Positions 29,731 to 38,667 are shown, counted from the stretch's first letter. The stretch is DNA of 64,000 nt from Halopiger aswanensis (GCF_003610195.1 NZ_RAPO01000003.1:310001-374000); one strand, 5' to 3'. A program made the numbers and translations. The notes: generated by a model from the sequence alone, not told the origin.

Positions 29731-31488
29731 ATGACGCGATCACCACCGAACCGGTCGACTCGAGGACCGGACTCCGTTCACGTTCCGACCGACGCGACCA
29801 GCGACCTCGAGCGCGAGACCTTCCGCGAGCAAACCGGGTCGGAAACCGACCCCGCGAGCGTTCGGCGATCGAACGTCGCCGCGGCGACGGCCGTCGCCGA
29901 GACGCTGCGGACGACGCTGGGACCGAACGGGCGACACAAGATGCTCGTCGGGCGCAACGGGCGGGTCGTCGTCACGAACGACGGCGCGAACGTCCTGAAG
30001 AGCCTGGAGATCGCCGATCCCGTCGCTCGAGCGGTCGTCGACGTCGCCGAGGCGCAGGCGGCGGCCGTCGGCGACGGGACGACGACGGCCGTGCTGCTGA
30101 CCGGCGCGTTGCTCGACGCGGCCGCCTCGCTGCTCGAGGACGGACTCCATCCGACGACCGTCGTCGCCGGCTACGGAACGGCGGCCCGGGACGCTCGAGA
30201 GCGACTCGCGGAGTACGAGACTGCAGTCGACCGCGGCGACGACGAAACCCTGCGAGCCGTCGCGCGCACCGCCGCCACGAACGACTGGGACGACGCGTCG
30301 ATCGATCGGTTCGCCGACCTCGCCGTGTCGGCGGCTCGAGCGGTCGATTTCGAGACGGAATCGATCGCGCGAAAATCCTACGCCGGTGCGCCGCTCGAGG
30401 CGTCGGAACTGATCGACGGCCTGGTGATCGATCTGGACGCGTCGTCGACGACGATCGAACGCGACCGCGACGGGCGGACTCGCACCGCCGATCGCTCGGT
30501 GACGGACGCCCGCATCGCACTCGTCAGTCACGAAATCGGCGTTCAGGAGGCTGACGCGGTAACGACGCCGACGATAACTACACCCGACGAGCTCGAGACA
30601 CTCCGCGAGTCGGAACGCGAGGAGCGCTCGCGGGTCGTCGACCGCCTCCGGGACCGTAGCGTCGACGTCCTCGTCTGCCAGCAGTCCGTCGACGAGCGAA
30701 TCCGCGAAGCCCTCGAGCGCGAGGGAATCGTCGTCGCGGAGCGGACGCGGCAGGACGAGTTCGACGCCCTCGCGGCGGCGACGGGAGCGCGAGCGGCGTA
30801 CTCGATCGCGGATCTGGATCGGCAGGCGACCGGCCGCGCAGAAACGGTCGAGCGGCGCACGATCGGTTCGAATCCGGTCCTCGTCATCGCGGGCTGTCCG
30901 AGCAACGAGCATGCGTCCCTGCTGCTCCGGGGCGGCACGCCGCAGGTCGCCGATGAGACCCGACGGATCATCGACGACTGTCTCGCCGTCACCGCGTCGG
31001 TCGCTCGAGACGGGGGTGTCGTTCCCGGCGGCGGCGCAACCCCGATGGCACTGGCGCAGGACCTCTCACAGCGGGCGCGCCGGTTCGACGAGCGGGAACA
31101 ACTCGCCGTCGACGCGTTCGCGACGGCGCTCGAGTCGATTCCGCGGACGCTAGCGAGAAACGCCGGCCGCGATCCGATCGACGTCGTGACCGAACTCCGA
31201 GCTGAGCACGCTTCGGGCCGGTCTGCGGCCGGGGTTGACACGAACGGCGGGGTTGCAGATATGGTGGAAACCGGCGTCCTCGAGCCGCGGGCCGTTCTGG
31301 ATCGAACGCTCGCGACGGCGTTCGAAGCGACGGCCGCGATACTCCGGATCGATGCCGTCCTCGCGGAGTCGGCGCAGTCGGTAGCGGACTCCGGCCCGTC
31401 GGAAGACGGACACGACCGGGGTCACGAGCACGCGGATTCAGGCGCACGGGCGAGCACCGACGGCTATCCCTGGGCGATCGGACACTGA
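29731..31488 (+). CDS. Divergent group II chaperonin (thermosome-like)
   Basis: A 585-residue protein of the TCP-1/thermosome family. Equatorial-domain motifs are recognisable: LGPNGRHKMLV, TNDGANVLK (about 82-90), GDGTTTAVLL (114-123), the IDDCLAV segment near 415, and VVPGGGA near 430. The apical region (about 200-370) is poorly conserved with only the general strand pattern. An acidic N-terminal extension (1-40) precedes the fold. The tail is His/Asp/Ser-rich (DGHDRGHEHADSG) instead of the usual GGM-type thermosome tail. ATP hydrolysis residues look intact. It is likely a lineage-specific paralogue with a specialised client; 31 bp separate it from the formamidase stop. Confidence 0.85.
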   Translation: MTRSPPNRSTRGPDSVHVPTDATSDLERETFREQTGSETDPASVRRSNVAAATAVAETLRTTLGPNGRHKMLVGRNGRVVVTNDGANVLKSLEIADPVARAVVDVAEAQAAAVGDGTTTAVLLTGALLDAAASLLEDGLHPTTVVAGYGTAARDARERLAEYETAVDRGDDETLRAVARTAATNDWDDASIDRFADLAVSAARAVDFETESIARKSYAGAPLEASELIDGLVIDLDASSTTIERDRDGRTRTADRSVTDARIALVSHEIGVQEADAVTTPTITTPDELETLRESEREERSRVVDRLRDRSVDVLVCQQSVDERIREALEREGIVVAERTRQDEFDALAAATGARAAYSIADLDRQATGRAETVERRTIGSNPVLVIAGCPSNEHASLLLRGGTPQVADETRRIIDDCLAVTASVARDGGVVPGGGATPMALAQDLSQRARRFDEREQLAVDAFATALESIPRTLARNAGRDPIDVVTELRAEHASGRSAAGVDTNGGVADMVETGVLEPRAVLDRTLATAFEATAAILRIDAVLAESAQSVADSGPSEDGHDRGHEHADSGARASTDGYPWAIGH

Positions 31489-31543
31489 CCACCTCGATAT
31501 CGAGATCGGGTGACTTTACCACGCAGGCGGGAAACGCGGGTAC

Positions 31544-32635
31544 ATGACACTCACCGCCGGCATCGTCGGCTGCGGCACCATCGCCGACGCGTACTGCGAG
31601 GCGAACGGCCGCTTCGATAGCTACCGCATCACCGCCTGCGCCGACCTCGAGCGCGAGCGCGCCGAGGCGACGGCCGCCGAGTACGGCCTCGAGGTCCGCT
31701 CGGTCGAGGACCTGCTGGCCGATCCGGCCGTCGACATCGCGATCAACCTGACCCCGCCGACGGCCCACGCCGAGGTCATCACGCAGGCGCTGGCGGCCGA
31801 CACCCACGTCTACACCGAGAAGCCGCTCGCGACCAACCTCGAGGACGCGAAGGCGATTCTCGAGACGGCCGACGAACGCGGCCTCCGCGTCGGTTCGGCG
31901 CCCGATACGGTGCTGGGCGCCGGACTTCAGACCGCCCGGGCGGTGCTCGAGGCAGGGCGCATCGGACGGCCGATCGGCGCGACGGCGCACTTGGTGTTCG
32001 GCGGCCACGAGTCGTGGCACCCGAATCCGGACCTGTACTATCAGGAAGGCGGCGGCCCGCTGTTCGACATGGGGCCGTACTACGTCGGCGCGCTGATCGC
32101 GCTGCTCGGACCGGCCACGAGCGTGACAGGGGCAACTGGACGGGCCTTCGAGGAGCGAACGATCGGGAGCGGCCCCCGAACCGGCGAGACCATCGACGTC
32201 GAGGTGCCGACCCACGAGGCCGGCGTCGTCACCTTCGAGAACGGTGCGATCGCGAACCTCCAGCTCAGCTTCGACGCGGTCGGCGGCACGTCGGGTCCGT
32301 CGCCGCTGTTCGAACTCTACGGGACCGAAGGGACGCTGCAGCTCCCCGATCCGAACGATTTCGACGGAGACGTTCGCGTCCGCGAGCGCGGCGCCGACGA
32401 ATTCGAGAGCGTCCAGCACACCCACAGCTACACCGCCGGCCGGGGCGTCGGCGTCGCCGACCTCGCCCGATCGCTGCAGCACGACGACTGGACGCACCGC
32501 ACCAGCGGCCGGCGTGCGTACCACGCCCTCGAGATCATGGCCGGCGTTCGGCGGGCCGCCGAACGGGAGGAACACGTCGGGCTCGAGAGCGACTGCGAGC
32601 GACCGGCGCCGCTGCCGGAGACGTTCCCGGAGTGA
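31544..32635 (+). CDS. Gfo/Idh/MocA family oxidoreductase
   Basis: A 363-residue NAD(P)-dependent dehydrogenase. A Rossmann motif GIVGCGTIADAY lies at 5-16, then the family EKPLATN motif (about 97-103). A C-terminal alpha/beta domain with the open sheet contains GGPLFDMGPYYVGAL, the usual D-x-G-x-Y/H catalytic area. Sugar or inositol-type substrates are typical. A TATA-like ACTTTACC 25-32 nt upstream suggests a leaderless mRNA. No sugar kinase, isomerase or transporter is adjacent, so the substrate is unknown. Confidence 0.9.
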   Translation: MTLTAGIVGCGTIADAYCEANGRFDSYRITACADLERERAEATAAEYGLEVRSVEDLLADPAVDIAINLTPPTAHAEVITQALAADTHVYTEKPLATNLEDAKAILETADERGLRVGSAPDTVLGAGLQTARAVLEAGRIGRPIGATAHLVFGGHESWHPNPDLYYQEGGGPLFDMGPYYVGALIALLGPATSVTGATGRAFEERTIGSGPRTGETIDVEVPTHEAGVVTFENGAIANLQLSFDAVGGTSGPSPLFELYGTEGTLQLPDPNDFDGDVRVRERGADEFESVQHTHSYTAGRGVGVADLARSLQHDDWTHRTSGRRAYHALEIMAGVRRAAEREEHVGLESDCERPAPLPETFPE

Positions 32636-32669
32636 GCAGGCGAGATGGAGACACCCCTAGCGGATACCG

Positions 32670-32837
32670 TCAGGCAAGTTCGACCTGGTCGATACCGCGC
32701 TCGAGGTCGGCGCGATCGATCCGGCCGTTGTGAACCATGCGAACGTGGGCGCGAACGAGCCGTTCTACCTCGTCGGAACTGCTCGAGCGGATGCGAAACT
32801 GGCAGTTCCCCTCGGAGCACTCGAATTGGTACGGCAT
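32670..32837 (-). CDS. DUF1059-like small metal-binding protein
   Basis: A 55-residue protein: MPYQFECSEGNCQFRIRS gives an F-x-C-x4-C pair, followed by a helix EVERLVRAHVRMVH containing HxxxxH. The Cys/His arrangement (C7, C12, H31, H36) suggests one zinc ion, as in DUF1059 family proteins. ATG 32837 starts a typical MPYQF N-terminus. It lies between the oxidoreductase (convergent, 34 bp) and the MutS-like gene. Confidence 0.78.
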   Translation of the reverse strand: MPYQFECSEGNCQFRIRSSSSDEVERLVRAHVRMVHNGRIDRADLERGIDQVELA

Positions 32838-32926
32838 ACCACGAAAGTGGCTACGTCGGGAGGTAGGGCTACTACTTGCATAGTACAGGGGATAGACTTC
32901 CCCGTCTCTCGTCGGCGGGTGGTCGG

Positions 32927-34990
32927 TCACTCGAACTTCTCGAGCAATCGATCGTAGAAGCCGGGCTCGGCGGCGTCGGCCGTCGCGCGGCCGCCGTTGG
33001 TCGCGACCGCCCCGGAATCGCCGTCGCCGGTCCCGTTCTCGGTCGCCAGCTTCTCGACGATCAGCTCCGGCGTCGACCGCGCGAGGTGGTCCTTGACCGG
33101 CGAGCGGTTCACCTCGAGTTCGCCGTCGACCAGCCCGACGGCCTCGATGCCGTCGACCGTGACGTCGAAGTCGGCCATCTCGCGGATCTCGCCCGCCAGG
33201 TGGGAGACGAAGACGGCCGTCGCGCCGTTCTCCGCTAAGGCCTCGAGGATGCCGGCGATGATCTTCGCGGAGGCGCCGGGCTCGGTGATGCTCTCGAGTT
33301 CGTCGACCAGCACGAGCGAGCCCTCGCCACCCTGTGCGAGGTCGGCGAACTCCCGCACCGTCGACTCGAAAGCGCCGGCGTCGAGCGTCCCCTGGGTCTT
33401 GGCGTGGTAGTGCAGATCGTCGAACCGGCGCAGTTCGGTGTCCTCGGCGGGGACCGGCAGGCCCATGTGGGCCAGGACGACGACGCTCGCGACCAGATCC
33501 AGCGTCGAGGTCTTCCCGCCGCTGTTGACCCCCGAGAGCAGGGCGACGCCCGAGACGTCGTAATCGACGGGGTCGATCGCCTCGAGCGGCTCGTCGAGCA
33601 GGGGCGAGCGGCCGCCTTCGATGTCGAAACCGATCTCGTCGTCGGATACGGAAGCGTCCCAGACGAACTCCGGCATCGTGCACTCGAAATCGGCCGCGAA
33701 CCGGGCGACCGCGAGTTCCACGTCCAACTCGAGGGCCGTCCGGACGAGCCCGCGGGCGCCCTCGCGCTGGTCGGCCAGGTCGGCCGCGAGTTCGCGCTTG
33801 AGCCGCCCCGCACGGCGTTCCTTCGCGGCGGTGAGTTCCTCTCGCAGGCGGCTGACGGCGTCTTCGTCGCGCTCCACGGGGAACGTCGGTTCGTCGCCGA
33901 AGACGCGGCGCGCGATCTCGGCCTCGCCGGTATCGAGGTCGAGTGCATCGATCAGGTGCTCGCGAGCGGCCTCGACGGCCGCGGCGTACTCGTCGGCCAA
34001 CTCCCGGGAGAGCAAGGAGTCGACGCCGGCCCCGCGCTCGACTAAGGAGAGGAGGTCCGAGCCTTCGATCGTCACGTCCTCCTCGCGGATCGCGTCCCGG
34101 AGCTGGTCGTTCGCGACGCTTTCCGCCGCGCTCGCAGCCGCGTCGAGGTCGTCGACGGCCGTCGTCAGCCGGTCGAGTTCGTCGTCGCCCGCGACGGTGC
34201 CGTCGTCCTCGAGTCGCGAGAGGCCGTCCTCGAGCGCTTCGAGGTCGCACTCGGCCTCGAGGTCGGCGGCTCGGTGAACGTCGATCGCCGCGCGCAGCCG
34301 GTCGCGGTTCCGCGCGAAGAACGACAGCGGCCGTTCGGGGACGATCTCGGCCGGGTTCTCGAGGGCGTCGGGCCGGACCTGCACGTCGCCCTCGACGGTG
34401 ACGCCGGCGAACGATTCGTCCAGGGCGATGACCGTCGAGTAGCCCCGCGCGAGTTCGGCCAGTCCCTGCGCGTCCTCGACAACCTCGACGGAGAGTTCGG
34501 GAATCGCCGCTTTCGCTTCCGAATAGCGTTCGGCGTCGGTCGTCGCCAGACAGCGCTCGCGCACCCGCACGTCGCCCGGCTGTCGGAGGGGTTCGACCCC
34601 CTCGAGCGCCGCGAGCACGTCGGGGTCGGGCTCGCGCTCGAGGGCCTCGCGGGCGAACTCCCGGACCTCCTCGATGCGCGATCGGCAGGGGCTCGGATAG
34701 ATCGTCTCGAGGCGCTGGGCAGCGTAGTCGGTGACCGTCCGTTGCTTGAGGAGGCCGAGGACCTCGCGGTAGATCTCTCTGGCGCGGTCGGTCGCGAGGA
34801 AGCCGCCGGGATCGTCGTGTTCGTGGCGGATCGCGCCGCGCGCGATGCGGGCGGCCCGGCCCTGGCTGATCCCGGGTGCGGTCGCGATCGTCGCGACGTC
34901 GCCCGCGCGCAACGCTCGCTCGGGATCGTCGAGTTCCGACAGCGCCCGAGCGGTCTTTTCGCCCACGCCCGGGATCGACTCGAGGTCCAT
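32927..34990 (-). CDS. HhH-MutS-like ATPase (archaeal MutS-related)
   Basis: A 687-residue protein. An N-terminal helix-hairpin-helix ([16 protein letters not shown], 5-20) and a second HhH-like segment (TAPGISQGRAARI) are followed by a core/clamp-like helical region with a coiled part (about 240-430). The MutS-type ABC ATPase follows: Walker A GVNSGGKTS (487-495), Walker B LVLVDELES (559-567) and an H-loop FVSHLAG. The mismatch-recognition domain of true MutS (Phe-x-Glu) is absent and so is the C-terminal Smr nuclease of MutS2. ATG 34990 (MDLESIPGVG) starts at the HhH. It is divergent from the SagB-like gene. Role in recombination or junction processing is inferred. Confidence 0.88.
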   Translation of the reverse strand: MDLESIPGVGEKTARALSELDDPERALRAGDVATIATAPGISQGRAARIARGAIRHEHDDPGGFLATDRAREIYREVLGLLKQRTVTDYAAQRLETIYPSPCRSRIEEVREFAREALEREPDPDVLAALEGVEPLRQPGDVRVRERCLATTDAERYSEAKAAIPELSVEVVEDAQGLAELARGYSTVIALDESFAGVTVEGDVQVRPDALENPAEIVPERPLSFFARNRDRLRAAIDVHRAADLEAECDLEALEDGLSRLEDDGTVAGDDELDRLTTAVDDLDAAASAAESVANDQLRDAIREEDVTIEGSDLLSLVERGAGVDSLLSRELADEYAAAVEAAREHLIDALDLDTGEAEIARRVFGDEPTFPVERDEDAVSRLREELTAAKERRAGRLKRELAADLADQREGARGLVRTALELDVELAVARFAADFECTMPEFVWDASVSDDEIGFDIEGGRSPLLDEPLEAIDPVDYDVSGVALLSGVNSGGKTSTLDLVASVVVLAHMGLPVPAEDTELRRFDDLHYHAKTQGTLDAGAFESTVREFADLAQGGEGSLVLVDELESITEPGASAKIIAGILEALAENGATAVFVSHLAGEIREMADFDVTVDGIEAVGLVDGELEVNRSPVKDHLARSTPELIVEKLATENGTGDGDSGAVATNGGRATADAAEPGFYDRLLEKFE

Positions 34991-35071
34991 TGCTTCTCGA
35001 CGGTCGTATCCAACCGAAGCGAGAAAAAGTTCCCGCCCGGGTTTTACGGCGGCGGCGTGGTACCGTTCCGC

Positions 35072-36643
35072 ATGCCGACCGACGCGCTCGAGTACCACGA
35101 GCGGACGAAACACTCGCCGCGAAGCGTCCGCGAGGGCGCGAGCGGGCTGAACTTCGACAACAAGCCGCGGCCGTACAAGGCGTATATCGACCTGCCGACG
35201 AAACCCCTCGCGGATCGCATCCGGCCGCCCCAGCAGCCGGCGCTGTCGGCGATCGCCGAGTCAACGCCGGACGGCGACCCGGTGCGCGAGAAGCCGACGC
35301 TCGAGACCGTCACCGCCCTCTGTTATTACGCGGCTGGCATCACGAAGGCCATCGAGCGCCGCGGCCGTACCCACCTGTTCCGCGCCGCGGCGACGACCGG
35401 CGCGCTCTACCACGTCGATCTGTACGTCGTCTGCGGCGACCTCGAGGATCGAGGAGACGATGCGACTCGAGTGGAATCCGGCCTCGCGGCCGGCGTCTAC
35501 CACTTCGATCCGCGAACCCTGTCGCTGGACGTGCTCCGCGAGGGCGACTACCGCGGCGTGCTGGCCGCCGCGACCGAGCACGACGCCGTCGCCGACGCGC
35601 CGCTGTCCATCGTCGCCACGTCGACGTGGTGGCGCAACGCCTGGAAGTACGAGGAGCGGACCTTCCGCCACGCCTTCTGGGATTCGGGGACGACGCTCGC
35701 GAACCTGCTGGCGGTCGCCCACGCGCTGGACTACCGCGCCGAGGTCGTGACCGGGTTCGCCGACGAGCCCGTCGCCGACCTGCTCGGCGTCGATCCCGAG
35801 CGCGAGGCGCCCCTCGAGATCGTGCCGATCGGCTCGGGGTCCAGCGCCGGCGATCCGTCCGACGAGACGCCCGACCTCGAGCCGATCGATCCCGACACGG
35901 AACCACTCTCGCCGACCGAGCGGGAGTTCGCGCTGATCCACGAGGCCTGGCGCGCCGGGACGCTCGAGGACGGCGCCAGCGCCGAGCGGTGGCGCAGCGT
36001 CCGTTCGGACGGCCCGATCGGCCGCCGCGATCCGGGCAACGGCGAGCGCATTGCCCTCGAGCCGGTCGACTCTGAGACGGCCTCGAGTCGGCCGCTCCAC
36101 CGGACGATCCGCCGGCGCGGCTCCTGTCGCGAGTACGCCCGCGAGTCGATCAGCTTCCGCAAGTTGTCGACCGTCCTCGATCGCGCCGTGCGGGGCGTTC
36201 CGATGGACGTTCGCCCCGCCGACGCGCCGCCGCTGTCGTTCGTCGACCCCTACCTGCTCGTCACCGCCGTCGACGGCCTCGAGCCCGGTACCTACCACTA
36301 CCACCCGGCCGCGGGAGAACTCGAGCGGCTCCGGAGCGGCGAGTTCCGACGGGAAGCGAGCCACCTCGCGTTAGACCAGCGGCTGGGCGGCGACGCCGCG
36401 GTCTGTCTGTACTTTCTGACCGATCTCGAGGCGATCACCGACGCGATAGGCGATCGCGGCTACCGCGTTGCACAACTCGAGGCGTCGCTAACTGCGGGCC
36501 GGCTCTACCTCGCGACGTACGCACACCGTGATCTGGGCGGTACCGGACTCACTTTCTACGACGACGTCGTGACGGACTTCTTCGCGCCGCGGGCCGCCGG
36601 ACAGACGCCGCTGTTTCTCTATACGATGGGGCACCCGGCCTGA
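35072..36643 (+). CDS. Tandem SagB/ThcOx-like nitroreductase-fold oxidoreductase
   Basis: A 523-residue protein that contains two FMN-dependent nitroreductase-like domains. The first covers about residues 1-270: LEYHERTKHSPRSV, LPTKPL, LCYYAAGITKAI, AAATTGALYHVDLYVVCGDL and AGVYHFDPRTLSLDVLREGD. The second covers about 330-523: IRRRGSCREYARESISFRKL, LLVTAVDGLEPGTYHYHPAAG, VAQLEASLTAGRLYLATYAH and GGTGLTFYDDVVTDFF. SagB/ThcOx enzymes oxidise azolines in RiPPs, but no YcaO, precursor peptide or transporter is nearby. Haloarchaeal homologues are usually solitary. Divergent from the MutS-like gene with 81 bp between. Confidence 0.85.
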   Translation: MPTDALEYHERTKHSPRSVREGASGLNFDNKPRPYKAYIDLPTKPLADRIRPPQQPALSAIAESTPDGDPVREKPTLETVTALCYYAAGITKAIERRGRTHLFRAAATTGALYHVDLYVVCGDLEDRGDDATRVESGLAAGVYHFDPRTLSLDVLREGDYRGVLAAATEHDAVADAPLSIVATSTWWRNAWKYEERTFRHAFWDSGTTLANLLAVAHALDYRAEVVTGFADEPVADLLGVDPEREAPLEIVPIGSGSSAGDPSDETPDLEPIDPDTEPLSPTEREFALIHEAWRAGTLEDGASAERWRSVRSDGPIGRRDPGNGERIALEPVDSETASSRPLHRTIRRRGSCREYARESISFRKLSTVLDRAVRGVPMDVRPADAPPLSFVDPYLLVTAVDGLEPGTYHYHPAAGELERLRSGEFRREASHLALDQRLGGDAAVCLYFLTDLEAITDAIGDRGYRVAQLEASLTAGRLYLATYAHRDLGGTGLTFYDDVVTDFFAPRAAGQTPLFLYTMGHPA

Positions 36644-36761
36644 CGCCGCACCGTCGCGGGAACGTCGGTCGATTCGGCCTACGGCACCACGCTGGGCGCT
36701 GCTGGACGGAGCGAGCGAGCGGCCGGAACCGGAACCGCCGATATCTGATGCGGAATCGTAC

Positions 36762-36768
36762 TTTTATA
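36762..36768 (+). promoter_or_regulatory. TATA-like box upstream of the DUF368 gene
   Basis: TTTTATA lies within an otherwise GC-rich 246-bp gap. It would give a start near 36793 and a leader of nearly 100 nt before the ATG at 36890, unusually long for haloarchaea. I see no riboswitch-like structure in that leader. Confidence 0.35.
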
Positions 36769-36889
36769 CGTGTCGGCGTCTCCCTCTCAGACATGCAACC
36801 GACGCACGAGTCCGTGCGGGCGGACTCGAGACGACGGTGTCGACCGACGGCTGTCCGGACCGCGACCGACGCTCTCCAGGGGCGAACGC

Positions 36890-37852
36890 ATGGGGTATGA
36901 ACGACTCGACCTCGCGGTCGATCGGTTCGAACTGCTGCGCACGTACGCCTACGGGCTCTGCATGGGGACGGCGGACGCGCTCCCGGGCGTCTCCGGCGGC
37001 ACCGTCGCGCTCCTGCTGGGCTTCTACGGGCGGCTGATCGCGGCCGTCACGGCGCTGACGCCGAGCCGAATCATCACCGTCCTTCGGGGGTACCACCCCG
37101 ATCGGCGAACGAGCGCGCGCGAGGCGCTGCTCGAGCTCGACCTGCAGTTTCTGATCCCGCTGGGCGTCGGGATGGTCACCGCCGTCGTCCTCATCGCCGA
37201 TATCGTCTCGTCGCTCGCCTCGTCGCATCCGCTCCCGATGTTCGGCTTCTTCACCGGACTGATCGCCGCCTCGGCGGTCACGCTCGGCCGCAGCCTCGAG
37301 TTCTCCTCCAGAACCCACGTCGCGGCGGCGATCGTCGGCGCCGGACTCGCGCTGCTGGTCGCCGCCGACCTGGTGTCGCTGCCCGGCAGCGGCCCGGTCG
37401 TCATCGCCATCGCCGGCGCGCTCGCCGTCAGCGCGATGATCCTGCCCGGCGTCTCCGGCTCGCTCATCCTGATCCTGCTCGGCCAGTACGTCTTCCTCTC
37501 CTCGGAGCTGAGCGCGTTCGTCCACGCCCTCGGCGACGTCGTTCTCGAGGACGGGTCGACGGCGGCCGTCGTCGAGCCCGGAACGACGGTCGTCCTGTTC
37601 GTCGTCGGCGGCGTCGTCGGCCTCGTCACGATCGCTCGCGTCGTCCGCGCCGCGCTAGCGCGGCGCCGGAACCTGACGCTCGTCTTTCTGGTGAGCCTCA
37701 TCGCCGGTTCGGTTCCCGCGCCGCTGCACAACATCGGCGCGGCGCACGCGTGGACCGCCGAGACGATCGCCCTGACGATCGCGTGGGCCGCGTTTGGCGC
37801 ACTCGCGCTGTTCGCACTCGAGTACCTCGTCGGCGGATTCGATCCGGAGTGA
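36890..37852 (+). CDS. DUF368 family polyprenyl-phosphate transporter
   Basis: A 320-residue membrane protein of the DUF368 family, recently recognised in bacteria as recycling undecaprenyl phosphate (PopT). Two inverted halves each carry a P-G-V-S-G signature: ADALPGVSGGTVALLLGFY around residues 29-47, and ILPGVSGSLILILLGQY around 183-199. About eight to ten hydrophobic helices are visible. In archaea the cargo would be a dolichyl-type phosphate used for S-layer N-glycosylation (inference). ATG 36890 is chosen because an in-frame GTG further upstream overlaps the TATA box. Confidence 0.88.
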   Translation: MGYERLDLAVDRFELLRTYAYGLCMGTADALPGVSGGTVALLLGFYGRLIAAVTALTPSRIITVLRGYHPDRRTSAREALLELDLQFLIPLGVGMVTAVVLIADIVSSLASSHPLPMFGFFTGLIAASAVTLGRSLEFSSRTHVAAAIVGAGLALLVAADLVSLPGSGPVVIAIAGALAVSAMILPGVSGSLILILLGQYVFLSSELSAFVHALGDVVLEDGSTAAVVEPGTTVVLFVVGGVVGLVTIARVVRAALARRRNLTLVFLVSLIAGSVPAPLHNIGAAHAWTAETIALTIAWAAFGALALFALEYLVGGFDPE

Positions 37853-37907
37853 TCGGGTCGAAGCGGGTAGCGTGTCGATGAGGGCGGCGAGGCCGTCACT
37901 CGAACGC

Positions 37908-38249
37908 TCAGTCGCCGAAGTCGGCGTCCTCGAAGTTTTCGTTCGCCAGTTCGTCGATCGTGTCCTCGATCTCGTCCCGCTTGTCGTCGTCCAGCTCGTC
38001 GACCGCGCCGACGCCGTGGCCGCCGCTTTTGGCCGTCTGCAGGGCGTTCTTGTTCAGGTTGCCGTCCGGATCGACCACGGGAAGTTTGAGGTCCGTGAAG
38101 TTCTCCGGCGGAAAGCCCGACGCCGAGAGGATGAAGTGATCAGCGACCTCGCTCAGGTCGTCGGTGTCGAAGTCCTCGAGTTGCGGCTCGTCCCACTCGT
38201 CGGTCGTCGTCCCCGAAAAGTCGGGGTCGTGCATCTCGTAGTCGGTCAT
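37908..38249 (-). CDS. Small acidic protein, phage-related-like
   Basis: A 113-residue, very acidic protein with no membrane segment. The C-terminal half (about 55-113) reads LKLPVVDPDGNLNKNALQTA, then a Gly-rich turn, then a helix DELDDDKRDEIEDTIDELANENF. This pattern (D-x-x-G-x-L-N-K-x-A-L followed by a helix) resembles the tail of phage-type structural or protease-accessory proteins. No other phage genes are nearby. ATG 38249 follows a normal start context; upstream in-frame sequence is Arg/Ser-rich and unlikely. Family assignment is a guess. Confidence 0.68.
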   Translation of the reverse strand: MTDYEMHDPDFSGTTTDEWDEPQLEDFDTDDLSEVADHFILSASGFPPENFTDLKLPVVDPDGNLNKNALQTAKSGGHGVGAVDELDDDKRDEIEDTIDELANENFEDADFGD

Positions 38250-38400
38250 ACTCGACGGTTCGCCGATGCAGCGGATCGATTCCTCCCTTGCGTATTCAAC
38301 GGCCTCGAGTAGGTGTCGCGGCGATCCAGACGGGGCCGGGCTCTCGACCGGTTCTCTCAGCCCGCGGTAGTAGTAAGTGAACTGACGGAGAAGGGGACCT

Positions 38401-38601
38401 ATGCGCGAAGCGCTCTTGGGAACTGTCGTGGGGCTGTACGTGCTGTGGCTCCTGCTGGTGGTCGTCTTCGTTCTCGGCCGGTACACTCCGGTTCCCCGGT
38501 TCGCAGTCGTGCGCTCGAGCGTCGTGATCGGCGCAGCCGTGCTGACCGTCGTGGGCGCCGGAAGACTGGCTCGGACCGGCTATCGGCGACTCGCAGAGTG
38601 A
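38401..38601 (+). CDS. Small two-TM membrane protein
   Basis: A 66-residue protein: helix 1 (about 5-26, LLGTVVGLYVLWLLLVVVFVLG), a short basic loop (RYTPVPRFAVVR), helix 2 (about 38-56, SSVVIGAAVLTVVGAGRLA) and a basic tail. A purine-rich RBS (GGAGAAGGGG) precedes ATG 38401 by 4 nt. It is divergent from the acidic protein at 37908. No family is recognised, but the clean RBS and hydrophobic pattern support expression. Confidence 0.62.
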   Translation: MREALLGTVVGLYVLWLLLVVVFVLGRYTPVPRFAVVRSSVVIGAAVLTVVGAGRLARTGYRRLAE

Positions 38602-38667
38602 AACGCGCCCGTCGCGTCCGTCGAACCGTCGATACCGTTTTTCGACTCGCGGTGCAACGACGAAGCG

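Noticed and set aside
32670-35264. 864-residue minus-strand frame including the DUF1059-like protein
   Set aside because: Most of it is an Arg-rich frame shadowing the MutS-like gene; only the final 55 residues from ATG 32837 form a real gene.
35072-36643. RiPP (thiazole/oxazole peptide) gene cluster around the SagB-like gene
   Set aside because: No YcaO cyclodehydratase, short precursor peptide, or dedicated exporter is present within 10 kb on either side.
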